Assembly: GCF_947302755.1 (NCBI RefSeq)
Contig: NZ_CAMYWM010000014.1
Coordinates: 1-34,230, forward strand
Direction of reading: 5' to 3'
Length of the DNA: 34,230 nt
Source of the DNA: an uncultured Anaerovibrio sp.
GTDB taxonomy: Bacteria > Bacillota > Negativicutes > Selenomonadales > Selenomonadaceae
In this document: positions 9,623 to 18,595 of the stretch, piece by piece
How positions within the stretch are numbered: position 1 is the first letter of the stretch
Layout of the letters: each line of letters starts with the position of its first letter
The notes under the pieces: generated by a model
Databases searched by the model: none
What the model was told of the DNA's origin: nothing
What the model saw: only the letters and a program-made list of their open reading frames with translations
Program-made: the position numbers and the translations under genes

Positions 9623-11032
9623 TTACGCCAGTTCCCCCTTCAGCACCCAGGTCTGAGGCTGACAAATCCTTACTTCCACCAAATCCCCAGGCTTTTCGTG
9701 TCCCTGATATGGCCACAGCACCAGCTTATTGCCGGAGGTCCGGCCGGACCATACCTTGTCATCATTGGAGCTTGGTCCCTCCACCATAACCTTTACCACC
9801 TTGTCCTGAAGCTGCTGGTTTTTTTCCAGACTTATTTTATTTTGAAGCTCCATAAGGCGATTCAGACGGTCATGCTTCACAGCCTCATCCACCTGCTCCT
9901 CCATTTTGGCCGCCGGAGTGCCGGACCGCTTGGAATAAATAAAGGTATAGGCCTGATCATAGCGGACCCAGGCCATTAAATCCAGAAGCTGCTGGAAATC
10001 CTCCTCCGTTTCCCCCGGGAACCCCACTATAATATCTGTGGTAATGGTGGCCTCAGGCACGACCTGACGAATTTTGGTAATCAGCTCCTTGTAGGCCTCC
10101 ACAGTATAAACGCGATTCATGGCCTTCAATATTCGGTTGGAGCCATGCTGCACCGGCAAATGAAAATGGGTACAGATATGCTGACTGTTTTTTATAACCT
10201 CAATTACAGCATCACTTAAATCCTTGGGATGGGAGGTCATATAGCGCACCCGCTCAATGCCCTCCACCTGGTCCACCATTGAAAGAAGCTCAGCAAAGGT
10301 GGCCTTCTTGTGGTCCTTACCATAGGAATTAACATTTTGACCAAGGAGAGTAACCTCCTTGTAGCCCTGCTTCACGGCCTCCTGAACCTCAGCCACGATA
10401 TCCTCCGGCATACGGCTCCGCTCCCGCCCCCTTACATAAGGAACGATACAATAGGTGCAGAAATTATTGCAGCCATACATAATTGGCACCCAAGCGGACA
10501 AAGCCGTCTTTCTGTGGATTGATACAGCCTCAGGCATGTCCTGTTCGTTGATTTCCGTGTCAACGATGTGCTTTTCCTGAGCCTGCTCCAGCTTGGAAAC
10601 GGTGGAAGCTACCTCCTGAATTTTATTGGTACCCAGCACAAAATCAATATGGGGAGCCCGCTTTATCAGCTTCTCCCCTTCCTTCTGTGCCATACAGCCA
10701 GCGATACCAAAAATAAGGTCAGGATTCTTCCGCTTGAGATGCTTAATCTCTCCGATTTTGCCATAAACCTTGTCCTCAGCATTTTCCCGGACAGCACAGG
10801 TATTTATCATAATAAGGTCAGCTTTATCCATATCCTCAGTGGACTCATAGCCCAGCTTGGCCAGCTCCCCCTCCATACGCTCCGCATCACTGAAGTTCAT
10901 CTGACAGCCATATGTCAGCATCTTTAAGTACTTCTTTTCTCTATTTAAAGTCAAATTGCTACATCCTCTCAACATCAAACAATCGTACAGAACATTATAC
11001 CATAATTGATGATTTTTGAAAAAATTTATCAA
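9623..11032 (-). CDS. miaB: tRNA-2-methylthio-N6-dimethylallyladenosine synthase MiaB (true start probably internal)
   Basis: MLTYGCQMNFSDAERM; radical SAM motif YGCNNFCTYCIVPYVRGRERSR; C-terminal TRAM-like region. Confidence 0.95.
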   Translation of the reverse strand: MINFFKNHQLWYNVLYDCLMLRGCSNLTLNREKKYLKMLTYGCQMNFSDAERMEGELAKLGYESTEDMDKADLIMINTCAVRENAEDKVYGKIGEIKHLKRKNPDLIFGIAGCMAQKEGEKLIKRAPHIDFVLGTNKIQEVASTVSKLEQAQEKHIVDTEINEQDMPEAVSIHRKTALSAWVPIMYGCNNFCTYCIVPYVRGRERSRMPEDIVAEVQEAVKQGYKEVTLLGQNVNSYGKDHKKATFAELLSMVDQVEGIERVRYMTSHPKDLSDAVIEVIKNSQHICTHFHLPVQHGSNRILKAMNRVYTVEAYKELITKIRQVVPEATITTDIIVGFPGETEEDFQQLLDLMAWVRYDQAYTFIYSKRSGTPAAKMEEQVDEAVKHDRLNRLMELQNKISLEKNQQLQDKVVKVMVEGPSSNDDKVWSGRTSGNKLVLWPYQGHEKPGDLVEVRICQPQTWVLKGELA

Positions 11033-11135
11033 TAAACTTCGTGCGAAACGGTTTTTCGCACTACGCCCTTACAACGAAATCTAAAGCTCATCTGCATCCT
11101 TCGGATTTGATTCGCTAAGATTTCCTAGTAAAAAA
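11033..11135 (-). repeat. dispersed structured repeat, copy R1
   Basis: taaacttcGTGCGAAAcggttTTTCGCACtacgcccttacaacGAAATCT...AGATTTCctagtaaaaa; homologous to R2 and R3. Overlaps the 3' end of the ATPase ORF. Confidence 0.88.
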
Positions 11136-12322
11136 TCCCTGATATTTTTGTGTTTTATCCCATTCCTGCTCATATCAAATTCATCCATGGACAGTACATA
11201 TTTGGGATAATTATCCTTAATATTCTCATATACACCAAATTCACGCTCTATTGTTTCCGGCGAAGCCAATAAGTAACATACCTGTACATAAATCAAGCCT
11301 TGCGGTGTTTTGGCAATAAAATCGACTTCCTTGTTATTAATCTTTCCCACAGTAACCTCGTAGCCTCGCCGAATCAATTCCAAAAATACTATATTTTCCA
11401 GTACCAGAGCTATATCTTGAGTATTGGAGCCTAATACTGCCTGCCTTATACCATGATCAGCCAAATAGTATTTTTCATGAACGCTAAGTAGCTTTTTCCC
11501 CACCAAGTCCTGACGTTTTACCGAATAAAATAAAAACGCGTCCATGCAGGAATGAATATAATTTAAAATTGTTTCAGTTGAAACATTTCGGCCTTCGCTT
11601 TTGAAATACTTTGAAATAGAAGAAGCTGAAAATGTGTTGCCTATATTGGCCATAACATAAACCATTATTCGCTCCAACAAGTCTATATCACGGATTTTAT
11701 TTCTCTTCACGATGTCCTTTAATTCCACAGAATTATACAAATCCTGCAAATATTGAATTGAAGGAGTATCCTGATAATCCAATTCTCCCAAATATGGCAT
11801 ACCACCGTATTGAATATATTTTTTAAAAGCCTCTCCATCTGTAATTTGTGGATACTTTGAGCGGTACATCTGCATAAATTCTTTAAAGGAAAAGGGGTAT
11901 ATGGCAAACTCCACGTAGCGGCCAGCCAAATAAGTAGCCAGTTCACCAGATAAAAGTTTGGCATTGGAACCAGTAATATAAATATCACAGTCAAAATCCA
12001 CCCTACAAGAATTTATTACCTTCTCCCAATCTGTAACTTCCTGTATTTCATCCAAAAAAAGATACACTTTGCTATCTATATTTTTTATCCTATCATTCAA
12101 TTCTGAATATAACGCCTGCGGGGTACATAGATGGGCATTGGCCATTGATTCAAAATTATAGGAGAAAATATTGTTGGCTGATACGCCCTGCTCCAGCAAT
12201 TCACCTTTTATCAATTCCAGCATAATAGATTTTCCGGAGCGGCGAATACCAGTAATTACCTTAATCAGTTCCTTATTAATAAAGGGCCGTATCCGATTCA
12301 TATATAAATCACGCTTAATCAT
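11081..12322 (-). CDS. AAA family ATPase with C-terminal DUF4143-like region
   Basis: Walker A GIRRSGKS; Walker B KVYLFLDEIQ; ITGSNAKLLSGELATYLAGRYVEFAIYPFSFKEF; VGKINNKEVDFIAKTPQGLIYVQVCY. Start taken at MIKRDLYMNRI. Confidence 0.92.
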   Translation of the reverse strand: MIKRDLYMNRIRPFINKELIKVITGIRRSGKSIMLELIKGELLEQGVSANNIFSYNFESMANAHLCTPQALYSELNDRIKNIDSKVYLFLDEIQEVTDWEKVINSCRVDFDCDIYITGSNAKLLSGELATYLAGRYVEFAIYPFSFKEFMQMYRSKYPQITDGEAFKKYIQYGGMPYLGELDYQDTPSIQYLQDLYNSVELKDIVKRNKIRDIDLLERIMVYVMANIGNTFSASSISKYFKSEGRNVSTETILNYIHSCMDAFLFYSVKRQDLVGKKLLSVHEKYYLADHGIRQAVLGSNTQDIALVLENIVFLELIRRGYEVTVGKINNKEVDFIAKTPQGLIYVQVCYLLASPETIEREFGVYENIKDNYPKYVLSMDEFDMSRNGIKHKNIRDFLLGNLSESNPKDADEL

Positions 12323-12338
12323 GTTTATCACCCCAATC

Positions 12339-12466
12339 ATAACTGATAAATGCTTTCTATAGACGATTTTATCAGTTATAACCGCTAAAATCAATTATTT
12401 TGGTATTTTATCAGTTATAACCGTCAAAATGAAAAAATCTGCTTTTTTATCAGTTATAACTGATAA
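12339..12466. promoter_or_regulatory. operator-like array: three palindromic sites at 39-bp spacing plus an inverted partial site
   Basis: attttatcagttataaccg at 12366 and 12405, tttttatcagttataactg at 12444; TTATCAGTTATAACTGATAA (12447-12466) is a perfect 20-bp palindrome; ATAACTGATAAA at 12339-12350 is inverted. Confidence 0.8.
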
Positions 12467-12468
12467 TT

Positions 12469-13344
12469 TCAATTCTTCATTCCTTGTTTCAACACCTGAT
12501 GTACTGATGTACCTTCTTTATCCACCAGTGGAACAAAAACCTTATCAACGGTTCTATAGAAACGGTCTATTATTTTTAGCATTTCTTCTGGTAAATAATT
12601 TCGACACTCAGCAACTAACTCATCAGGAATACCATAATAGGCCTCAGCAATACTTCCGGCTATACATGCCAGTGTATCTGTGTCACCACCTAAAGAAATA
12701 GTAGTCCTAATTACATCCTCAAAATCCTCACCTTCCAAAAAAGCCGTTATGGCTTCCGGTACAGATCTTTGACAGGTTTCATCATGGTGATATTCTGGCC
12801 TAATTTCATCACAGGATCGGGATAAGTCATACCCAATAACATCTGTAACAAACGTTTTTATTGCTTCTTTGTCCTTTCCCTCTAGGGCCAAATATATTGA
12901 GCCTGCTACAGCCTGAGCACCTTTTAGGCCCTCTGGGTGATTATGTGTTACTACTGCCGTAAGATAAGCTAATCCCATTGCTTCCTCCAGGCTGGCAGCA
13001 AGCCAACCAGCAGCTGAAGCCCTCATAGCTGAACCGTTACCAAAACTGTTATAAGGTTGAGGATTATTAGTCTCCAGCCATCTGCTAAACATATTTCCAT
13101 AACCTGCATTAGGGTATTCACTTCCCCAGCTTTGCATAGAACTAACTAAAGCTTGTAGTATTTCCACATCAGAATCAAATTTACCATCGACATTATCGAG
13201 CAAAACCTCTGCCACTGCTACAGTCATAACAGTATCATCAGTAAATTTTGAATTATCACAAAACAGTGGAAAATCTTTTGTCTTATCCCCTCTGTCAAAC
13301 TCATAAGGAGCACCAATAATATCGCCTAAAATTGCGCCATACAT
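12469..13344 (-). CDS. ADP-ribosylglycohydrolase (DraG/ARH) family protein
   Basis: MYGAILGDIIGAPYEF; FTDDTVMTVAVAEVLL; TTISLGGDTDTLACIAGSIAEAYYGIP. Confidence 0.95.
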   Translation of the reverse strand: MYGAILGDIIGAPYEFDRGDKTKDFPLFCDNSKFTDDTVMTVAVAEVLLDNVDGKFDSDVEILQALVSSMQSWGSEYPNAGYGNMFSRWLETNNPQPYNSFGNGSAMRASAAGWLAASLEEAMGLAYLTAVVTHNHPEGLKGAQAVAGSIYLALEGKDKEAIKTFVTDVIGYDLSRSCDEIRPEYHHDETCQRSVPEAITAFLEGEDFEDVIRTTISLGGDTDTLACIAGSIAEAYYGIPDELVAECRNYLPEEMLKIIDRFYRTVDKVFVPLVDKEGTSVHQVLKQGMKN

Positions 13345-13350
13345 ATATAA

Positions 13351-14298
13351 TCACTCCTCTTCATCCTCTGGTATCAGGCCCGCCTTCTTCATTGAATTAT
13401 GAGTTTCCATCAACCATTCATTGTAATAGTCATATTGGGGCTGTGTCCACCAGTCCAGCAACATATTTAATGTCTCCAGATCCTCTTCTATACTGGTACA
13501 CTTATATTGATCAGGATCTCTATTAACTTTGACAAAATGATGACCGTCAGTTCCAAATATTATTTCATATATACAAATTCCAGTCCAACTACGATGGGCA
13601 TACAGTGTATTGCCCTCCATATACCAAAACCACTTATCATCCATGGATTCAGGAATATTCCCCTTGCGCAGAATATCCATTTCCTTCTGAGTAATTATCC
13701 TTTCAAGAATGAATAATTCATGCTTTTGAGGCATAGCTACTATCTTCCAATCATTTTTTGTTGCAGCACCTAAAGGCGGAAATAATTCGTCTAAAATTTT
13801 TCCCCCAACTCCCAACACTTTATCACTGTTAACTGCAAAAACAATATCAATCTCACCTTCATCTTCCAAAAAATCATAACATGCCTGCAAAGCTTTTCTC
13901 CAAGCCTTCTCTACCGGATAACCACTTGCACCAGAAGATATTAAAGGAAATCCAATGGATGTACAGCCAATTTTCACTGCCAAACGCAGCGATTGCTTAT
14001 ATGCACTATATAAGAGCTTTCCCTCGTTGAATTTTCCACCATGCCATACAGGACCTACTGCATGAATAATATACTTTGACTTTAAATCAAATCCGGGGGT
14101 AACTACTGCTGAACCAATTTCGCAATGACCGATACTTTGGCAGACAGCCGAGAGCTTTTCATATCCAGCTGCTTTAAAAATTCCTTCGCAAACAGCACCG
14201 TATGGTCTAAGCTGCATATTAGCCGCATTTACAATTACGTCCGTATCTAATTTGGTAATGCTAATTTTAGTAATACTTACATTACTTACTTTAATCAT
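13351..14298 (-). CDS. macrodomain protein with additional C-terminal domain
   Basis: ITKLDTDVIVNAANMQLRPYGAVCEGIFKAAG; YIIHAVGPVWHGGKFNEGKLLYSAYKQSL; GFPLISSGASGYP. C-terminal about 125 aa unassigned. Start taken at the second Met with an SD-like GGGAG. Confidence 0.92.
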   Translation of the reverse strand: MIKVSNVSITKISITKLDTDVIVNAANMQLRPYGAVCEGIFKAAGYEKLSAVCQSIGHCEIGSAVVTPGFDLKSKYIIHAVGPVWHGGKFNEGKLLYSAYKQSLRLAVKIGCTSIGFPLISSGASGYPVEKAWRKALQACYDFLEDEGEIDIVFAVNSDKVLGVGGKILDELFPPLGAATKNDWKIVAMPQKHELFILERIITQKEMDILRKGNIPESMDDKWFWYMEGNTLYAHRSWTGICIYEIIFGTDGHHFVKVNRDPDQYKCTSIEEDLETLNMLLDWWTQPQYDYYNEWLMETHNSMKKAGLIPEDEEE

Positions 14299-14403
14299 AT
14301 CAACCGCTCCCTTCATATCTGGCCTTTATCTTTCAGCTTCTGAATATAATCTACCATAAATAATCCGAAGGGTGGTCTCCTGTCAGGTGACATTTTATAT
14401 AGA

Positions 14404-14503
14404 AAACTTCGTGCGAAAGATTATTTCGCACTACGCCCTTACAACGAACATTAAGCTCCCACTGCACCATAGGCTTGTGCTCACTAAGTGTTCATAGTAA
14501 AAA
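14404..14503 (-). repeat. dispersed structured repeat, copy R2
   Basis: aaacttcGTGCGAAAgattaTTTCGCACtacgcccttacaacGAACATTAAG...CTAAGTGTTCatagtaaaaa. Confidence 0.9.
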
Positions 14504-14506
14504 TAC

Positions 14507-15490
14507 TTATACGCCCAATGTAGGTTCCCCTTTTTCAAACAGCACCTGATTAATAGTATCAATATCATATTTTCCCTGCTTGATAAAGTATTCAATAATT
14601 ACGTCGCTCACGTTGCTGTGGGAAAAGGCGTAACCCGCCCGGGCCAGCAGCTCCCTGGTTTCGGCTATATTCAACTCCAAGGCTATGGACAAAGCAAAAA
14701 CGGTGGACTTTTTTGGCTTATAAGCTTGGTTATTGCGTATTTTCGAGAAATGCTTGCGATTGATATTGGCCCTTTTATACACCTGGGGATCAGTCATTCC
14801 CTTGGCATCAATAAGCTTAAGCAAGGCTTCTGAAAAGGTATCTGTCATATCATTCAATATTTCATCCAAGGAACGGGAATCAGTGCCTCGGTTCCTATAT
14901 AGAGCTGCCTCCCGCTCCCGTCTGCGCTGATAATTATTACAGCTTTCCTGGGCTAAGTGCTCATCTACATACACTTCATCAATATAATTTTGCACATCAT
15001 CGAACAAGCTGCTGGATATTTTAAAGGACTCTCTGTCAAACATCACCATATATACATCCAGATCATATTCATCAATAAATTCCCGAATTGCCCTAGTGGC
15101 GACAGCAATGGCAATTTCCGGCGGACATCCGAATATGCCGGCAGAAATCAATGGAAAGGCTATAGCTTTACAGCTGTAGTCTGCTGCCAGCTGAAGGGAA
15201 TTTTTGTAGCAATCGGCCAAAAGCTCCCGTTCCCCATGCTTTCCATCCTGCCATACAGGACCAACGGTGTGTATTACATATTGTGCCAAGAGATTATAGC
15301 CTGGGGTAATAAAGGCCTTTCCCGTGGCAATATTCCCAATCCTTTGCCGGGCAATCAGCAGCTCCGGTCCGGCAGCCTTATGAATCGCCCTGTCCACACC
15401 GCCCCCTACTATAGCTCTAGGGTTAGCGGAATTAACAACTACATCCACCTTCATTTTCGTTATATCGTTCCTGACAAATTCCAAAGGCAT
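14507..15490 (-). CDS. macrodomain protein fused to a C-terminal helix-turn-helix-like domain
   Basis: MKVDVVVNSANPRAIVGGGVDRAIHKAAG; YVIHTVGPVWQDGKHGERELLADCYKNSL; AFPLISAGIFGCP; XRE-like tail DPQVYKRANINRKHFSKIRNNQAYKPKKSTVFALSIALELNIAETRELLARAGYA. Confidence 0.9.
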   Translation of the reverse strand: MPLEFVRNDITKMKVDVVVNSANPRAIVGGGVDRAIHKAAGPELLIARQRIGNIATGKAFITPGYNLLAQYVIHTVGPVWQDGKHGERELLADCYKNSLQLAADYSCKAIAFPLISAGIFGCPPEIAIAVATRAIREFIDEYDLDVYMVMFDRESFKISSSLFDDVQNYIDEVYVDEHLAQESCNNYQRRREREAALYRNRGTDSRSLDEILNDMTDTFSEALLKLIDAKGMTDPQVYKRANINRKHFSKIRNNQAYKPKKSTVFALSIALELNIAETRELLARAGYAFSHSNVSDVIIEYFIKQGKYDIDTINQVLFEKGEPTLGV

Positions 15491-15552
15491 AACAGGTCAG
15501 CTCCCATCAAAAAATTACCTTATATACATGATAAACACTGTCTTAGGCAATT

Positions 15553-15572
15553 TTATCAATAATAACTGTCAA
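15553..15572. promoter_or_regulatory. operator-like site related to the ATPase-gene array
   Basis: TTATCAATAATAACTGTCAA, 17/20 match to TTATCAGTTATAACCGTCAA (site B at 12405 region); 63 bp upstream of the macrodomain-HTH start. Confidence 0.6.
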
Positions 15573-15577
15573 AATCA

Positions 15578-15643
15578 AACAAAAAGGCCTTCGGCGTCAG
15601 CATTCCAACGTTAATTGGAACACTGCTGCCAAAGGCCTGTTAA
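15578..15643 (-). terminator. intrinsic terminator of the fru operon
   Basis: Minus strand inverted repeat AGGCCTTT...AAGGCCT with inner TCCAATTAACGTTGGA, followed by TTTTTG. Confidence 0.7.
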
Positions 15644-15715
15644 ACTTATTAGGTTAAGGTTCCGTCAAAGGATAAATGGTCGGGAATATTAATAAGCTCC
15701 CACCCTATGACCAAA

Positions 15716-17602
15716 TTACTGCTTCAGCGGTCTTTTCAGTACTGACATTACAATGCAGCCCACCACTGCGCCAATAAGAATGGCGGCCAGGTACATGCCG
15801 GCATTACCGATGGTAGGTACTACGAAAATACCGCCATGAGGTGCCTGCAGGGTGCAGTCAAAGGCCATGGACAGTGCTCCGGCAGTAGCCGCACCAAGAA
15901 ATACCGAAGGAATTACCCGCAATGGATCACTGGCTGCAAATGGGATAGCACCCTCCGTAATGAAGGACATACCCATAACATAGTTGGTGATACCAGCCTT
16001 CCGCTCGCTTTCAGTAAAGCGGTTAGGGAAGAGAGTAGTACAAAGGGCAATAGCAAGAGGTGGTACCATACCACCGGCCATAACGGCCGCCATAACATTA
16101 TATTCACCGGAGGCCAACAGCCCTGTGCCGGTAACATAAGCCGCCTTATTGATAGGACCACCCATGTCGATAGCCATCATGCCGCCCATAACAATACCCA
16201 AAATGATTTTGGCATTTGGATCCATATTTTTCAGCGTATCCACCAGCCAGGTGTTAATGGCACTTACCGGAGGGGCAATGACAAACATGCTGATAACGCC
16301 GATAAGAAGAATACCGAAGAAAGGATACAGGAGAACTGGCTTGATACCCTCCAGGGATTCAGGCAGGGCGGAAAATACCTTCTTCAAAAGATTTACACTG
16401 TAGCCTGCCACAAAGCCTGCCAGCAAAGCTCCCAAAAAGCCGGAGCCGGTGGTACTGGCCAGTGCACCGCCTACAAAGCCTACGGCCAGACCTGGACGAT
16501 CGGCAATGGACATGGCAATAAATCCGGCAAGGATAGGAAGCATAAAGCCGAAGGAGGCACCGCCGATATCCATGAGGAATTTCGCCAATGGCGTATTGGA
16601 ACCGAATTTACTTGGATCTATGGAATAATCATCGAAGAGGAAGGCCAGGGCAATAAGAATACCGCCGCCTACCACGAATGGAAGCATATGGCTGACGCCA
16701 TTCATCAAATGCTTGTAAATCTGCCGGCCCAGGCTTTCACCCTCCACATCAGCAGCCCCTTCTGTTCCTTCGGCACCACTGGCGTGATAAATTGGCACAT
16801 TGCCGGACAAAGCGCGATCAATCAGCTCATCCGCCTTGTTAATACCGTCGGCCACCTTGGCTATAATGACTGGCTTTCCGTCAAACCGGGCCATGGCAAC
16901 ATTCTTATCAGCTGCCACAATAATGGCATCAGCCTTCCTGATTTCTTTTGCCGTCAGCACATTCTTGGCACCGCTGGAACCATTGGTCTCCACCTTGATG
17001 GTGATGCCCCGCTTTTTGGCGTGCTGCTCCAGACTTTCAGCTGCCATAAAGGTATGGGCAATACCCGTTGGGCAGGCCGTAACAGCCAAAACCTGAGTGT
17101 AATTGGCGGTTGGAGCAGCTACAGCAGCGGCACTGCCCACAAACTTCCCAGCTTCCTTTTCATCAATGATACGCAAAAATTCTTCCTTGGATTTAGCTGC
17201 CACCAGTGCCTCCTTGAAATCTGAATCCATCAGCATGGTAGCCAGATTGGACAAAATTTCCAGATGTTCATCATAGGCCGTTTCCGGAGCAGCAATCATA
17301 AAGAATAACCGGCTTGGCTCTTCGTCCAGGGAATCAAAATCAACTCCCTCAGGAACCGTCATGGCAGACAAACCAGCAGCCTTTACCCCTGCACTCTTAG
17401 CATGGGGGGTTGCTATGCCGTCCCCCAGTCCCGTACTGCTGGAAGCTTCACGGGCCAGCACATCCTTTACATACTGAGCCTTGTCGGACAAATTGCCGCC
17501 GGCCTCCATAAGATCAGCCAATTGATTAATGGCGGCATTTTTATCTGCCGGCCGTGCTCCCAAGATAATGCTCTCTTTTTTGAGCATGTCGGTAATACGC
17601 AT
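15716..17602 (-). CDS. fruA: PTS fructose transporter subunit EIIABC
   Basis: EIIA TGLGDGIATPHAKSAGV; EIIB VTACPTGIAHTFMAAESLE; EIIC MLPFVVGGGILIALAFL. Confidence 0.96.
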   Translation of the reverse strand: MRITDMLKKESIILGARPADKNAAINQLADLMEAGGNLSDKAQYVKDVLAREASSSTGLGDGIATPHAKSAGVKAAGLSAMTVPEGVDFDSLDEEPSRLFFMIAAPETAYDEHLEILSNLATMLMDSDFKEALVAAKSKEEFLRIIDEKEAGKFVGSAAAVAAPTANYTQVLAVTACPTGIAHTFMAAESLEQHAKKRGITIKVETNGSSGAKNVLTAKEIRKADAIIVAADKNVAMARFDGKPVIIAKVADGINKADELIDRALSGNVPIYHASGAEGTEGAADVEGESLGRQIYKHLMNGVSHMLPFVVGGGILIALAFLFDDYSIDPSKFGSNTPLAKFLMDIGGASFGFMLPILAGFIAMSIADRPGLAVGFVGGALASTTGSGFLGALLAGFVAGYSVNLLKKVFSALPESLEGIKPVLLYPFFGILLIGVISMFVIAPPVSAINTWLVDTLKNMDPNAKIILGIVMGGMMAIDMGGPINKAAYVTGTGLLASGEYNVMAAVMAGGMVPPLAIALCTTLFPNRFTESERKAGITNYVMGMSFITEGAIPFAASDPLRVIPSVFLGAATAGALSMAFDCTLQAPHGGIFVVPTIGNAGMYLAAILIGAVVGCIVMSVLKRPLKQ

Positions 17603-17650
17603 AATTTTCTCTCCCCTTATAAAAATTATATAGATAATGCCTACCGGCGA

Positions 17651-18595
17651 TTACACAATACCTTTCAGCAGCTCCTCCACTTCCGGCCGGGTGGCAAGGT
17701 TTTCGCTAAAAGCCGATGCCGAGCCGGTGGCTACGCCCATATGGAAGGCCTGCTCAAAATCCCCATTTGATTCCATGAAGCCGGTGATAAAGCCGGCCAC
17801 CATGGAATCCCCTGCTCCTACAGAGTTCACCAGGGTTCCCTTTGGTGCCGGGCACCTATAGGACTCTCCGGCTGCTGTCAGAAGAATAGCTCCCTCCCCG
17901 GCCATGGATATGAGAACATTTTGTGCTCCCTTTTCCTGCAGCCTCCTGGCATAGGTAAGTATTTCCTCATGGCTGGTGAGCTTAACGCCGAACATATCTC
18001 CCAGCTCGTGATTGTTGGGCTTGATAAGAAATGGATGATACTGCAATACCTTCAGAAGAAGGGTCTTTTCCGCATCAACCACTATACGGATTCCCTTGCC
18101 ATCCAGTCGGGCCATAATCCGCTGATAGATATCATCCGGCAATGCTTTGGGAATGGAACCGGCCAGCACCAGGGTATCGCCAGCCTCCAATTTATCCAAT
18201 TTTGCAAAAAGCTCTGCCTGCTTATTTTCGCTGATGTTCGGGCCCTGTCCGTTTATTTCCGTTTCACTGTCAGCCTTAACCTTGACATTTATCCGGCTAA
18301 AGCCCTGATCCAGCTGAACAAAATCGCTTTTTACACCAAATTCCCCCAGCTGTCTCTTGATTTCTTCACCGGTAAAGCCTGCCACAAATCCCAGGGCAGT
18401 GCTGTCATGCCCTAAATTTTTCAGTACAATTGACACATTTATTCCCTTGCCACCGCCTAAAATCTGTTCATAGTTTACCCGGTTAATTTCACCGGCGGTA
18501 AAATGATCCAGACGCACAATATAATCCAGTGACGGATTAAAGGTTACGGTGTAAATCATGCCCTCACTCTCCTTCCAAAACGGTGGTATAATCAC
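17651..18595 (-). CDS. fruK: 1-phosphofructokinase
   Basis: MIYTVTFNPSLDYIVRL; GGGKGINVSIVLKNLG; LVNSVGAGDSMVAGFITGF. Likely start at the internal MIYTVTFNPS. Confidence 0.95.
   Translation of the reverse strand: MIIPPFWKESEGMIYTVTFNPSLDYIVRLDHFTAGEINRVNYEQILGGGKGINVSIVLKNLGHDSTALGFVAGFTGEEIKRQLGEFGVKSDFVQLDQGFSRINVKVKADSETEINGQGPNISENKQAELFAKLDKLEAGDTLVLAGSIPKALPDDIYQRIMARLDGKGIRIVVDAEKTLLLKVLQYHPFLIKPNNHELGDMFGVKLTSHEEILTYARRLQEKGAQNVLISMAGEGAILLTAAGESYRCPAPKGTLVNSVGAGDSMVAGFITGFMESNGDFEQAFHMGVATGSASAFSENLATRPEVEELLKGIV

Noticed and set aside
9534-9716. 60-aa minus-strand ORF overlapping the miaB 3' end
   Set aside because: Runs through tandem repeats and the miaB C-terminus in another frame; no coding evidence.
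12366-12472. Possible CRISPR array (three regularly spaced repeats)
   Set aside because: Spacers are only about 10-19 bp, similar and AT-rich; no cas genes; the palindrome fits an operator array better.
15836-17224. 462-aa plus-strand ORF antisense to fruA
   Set aside because: Shadow frame of a clearly coding minus-strand gene; composition low-complexity-like and no recognisable domain.
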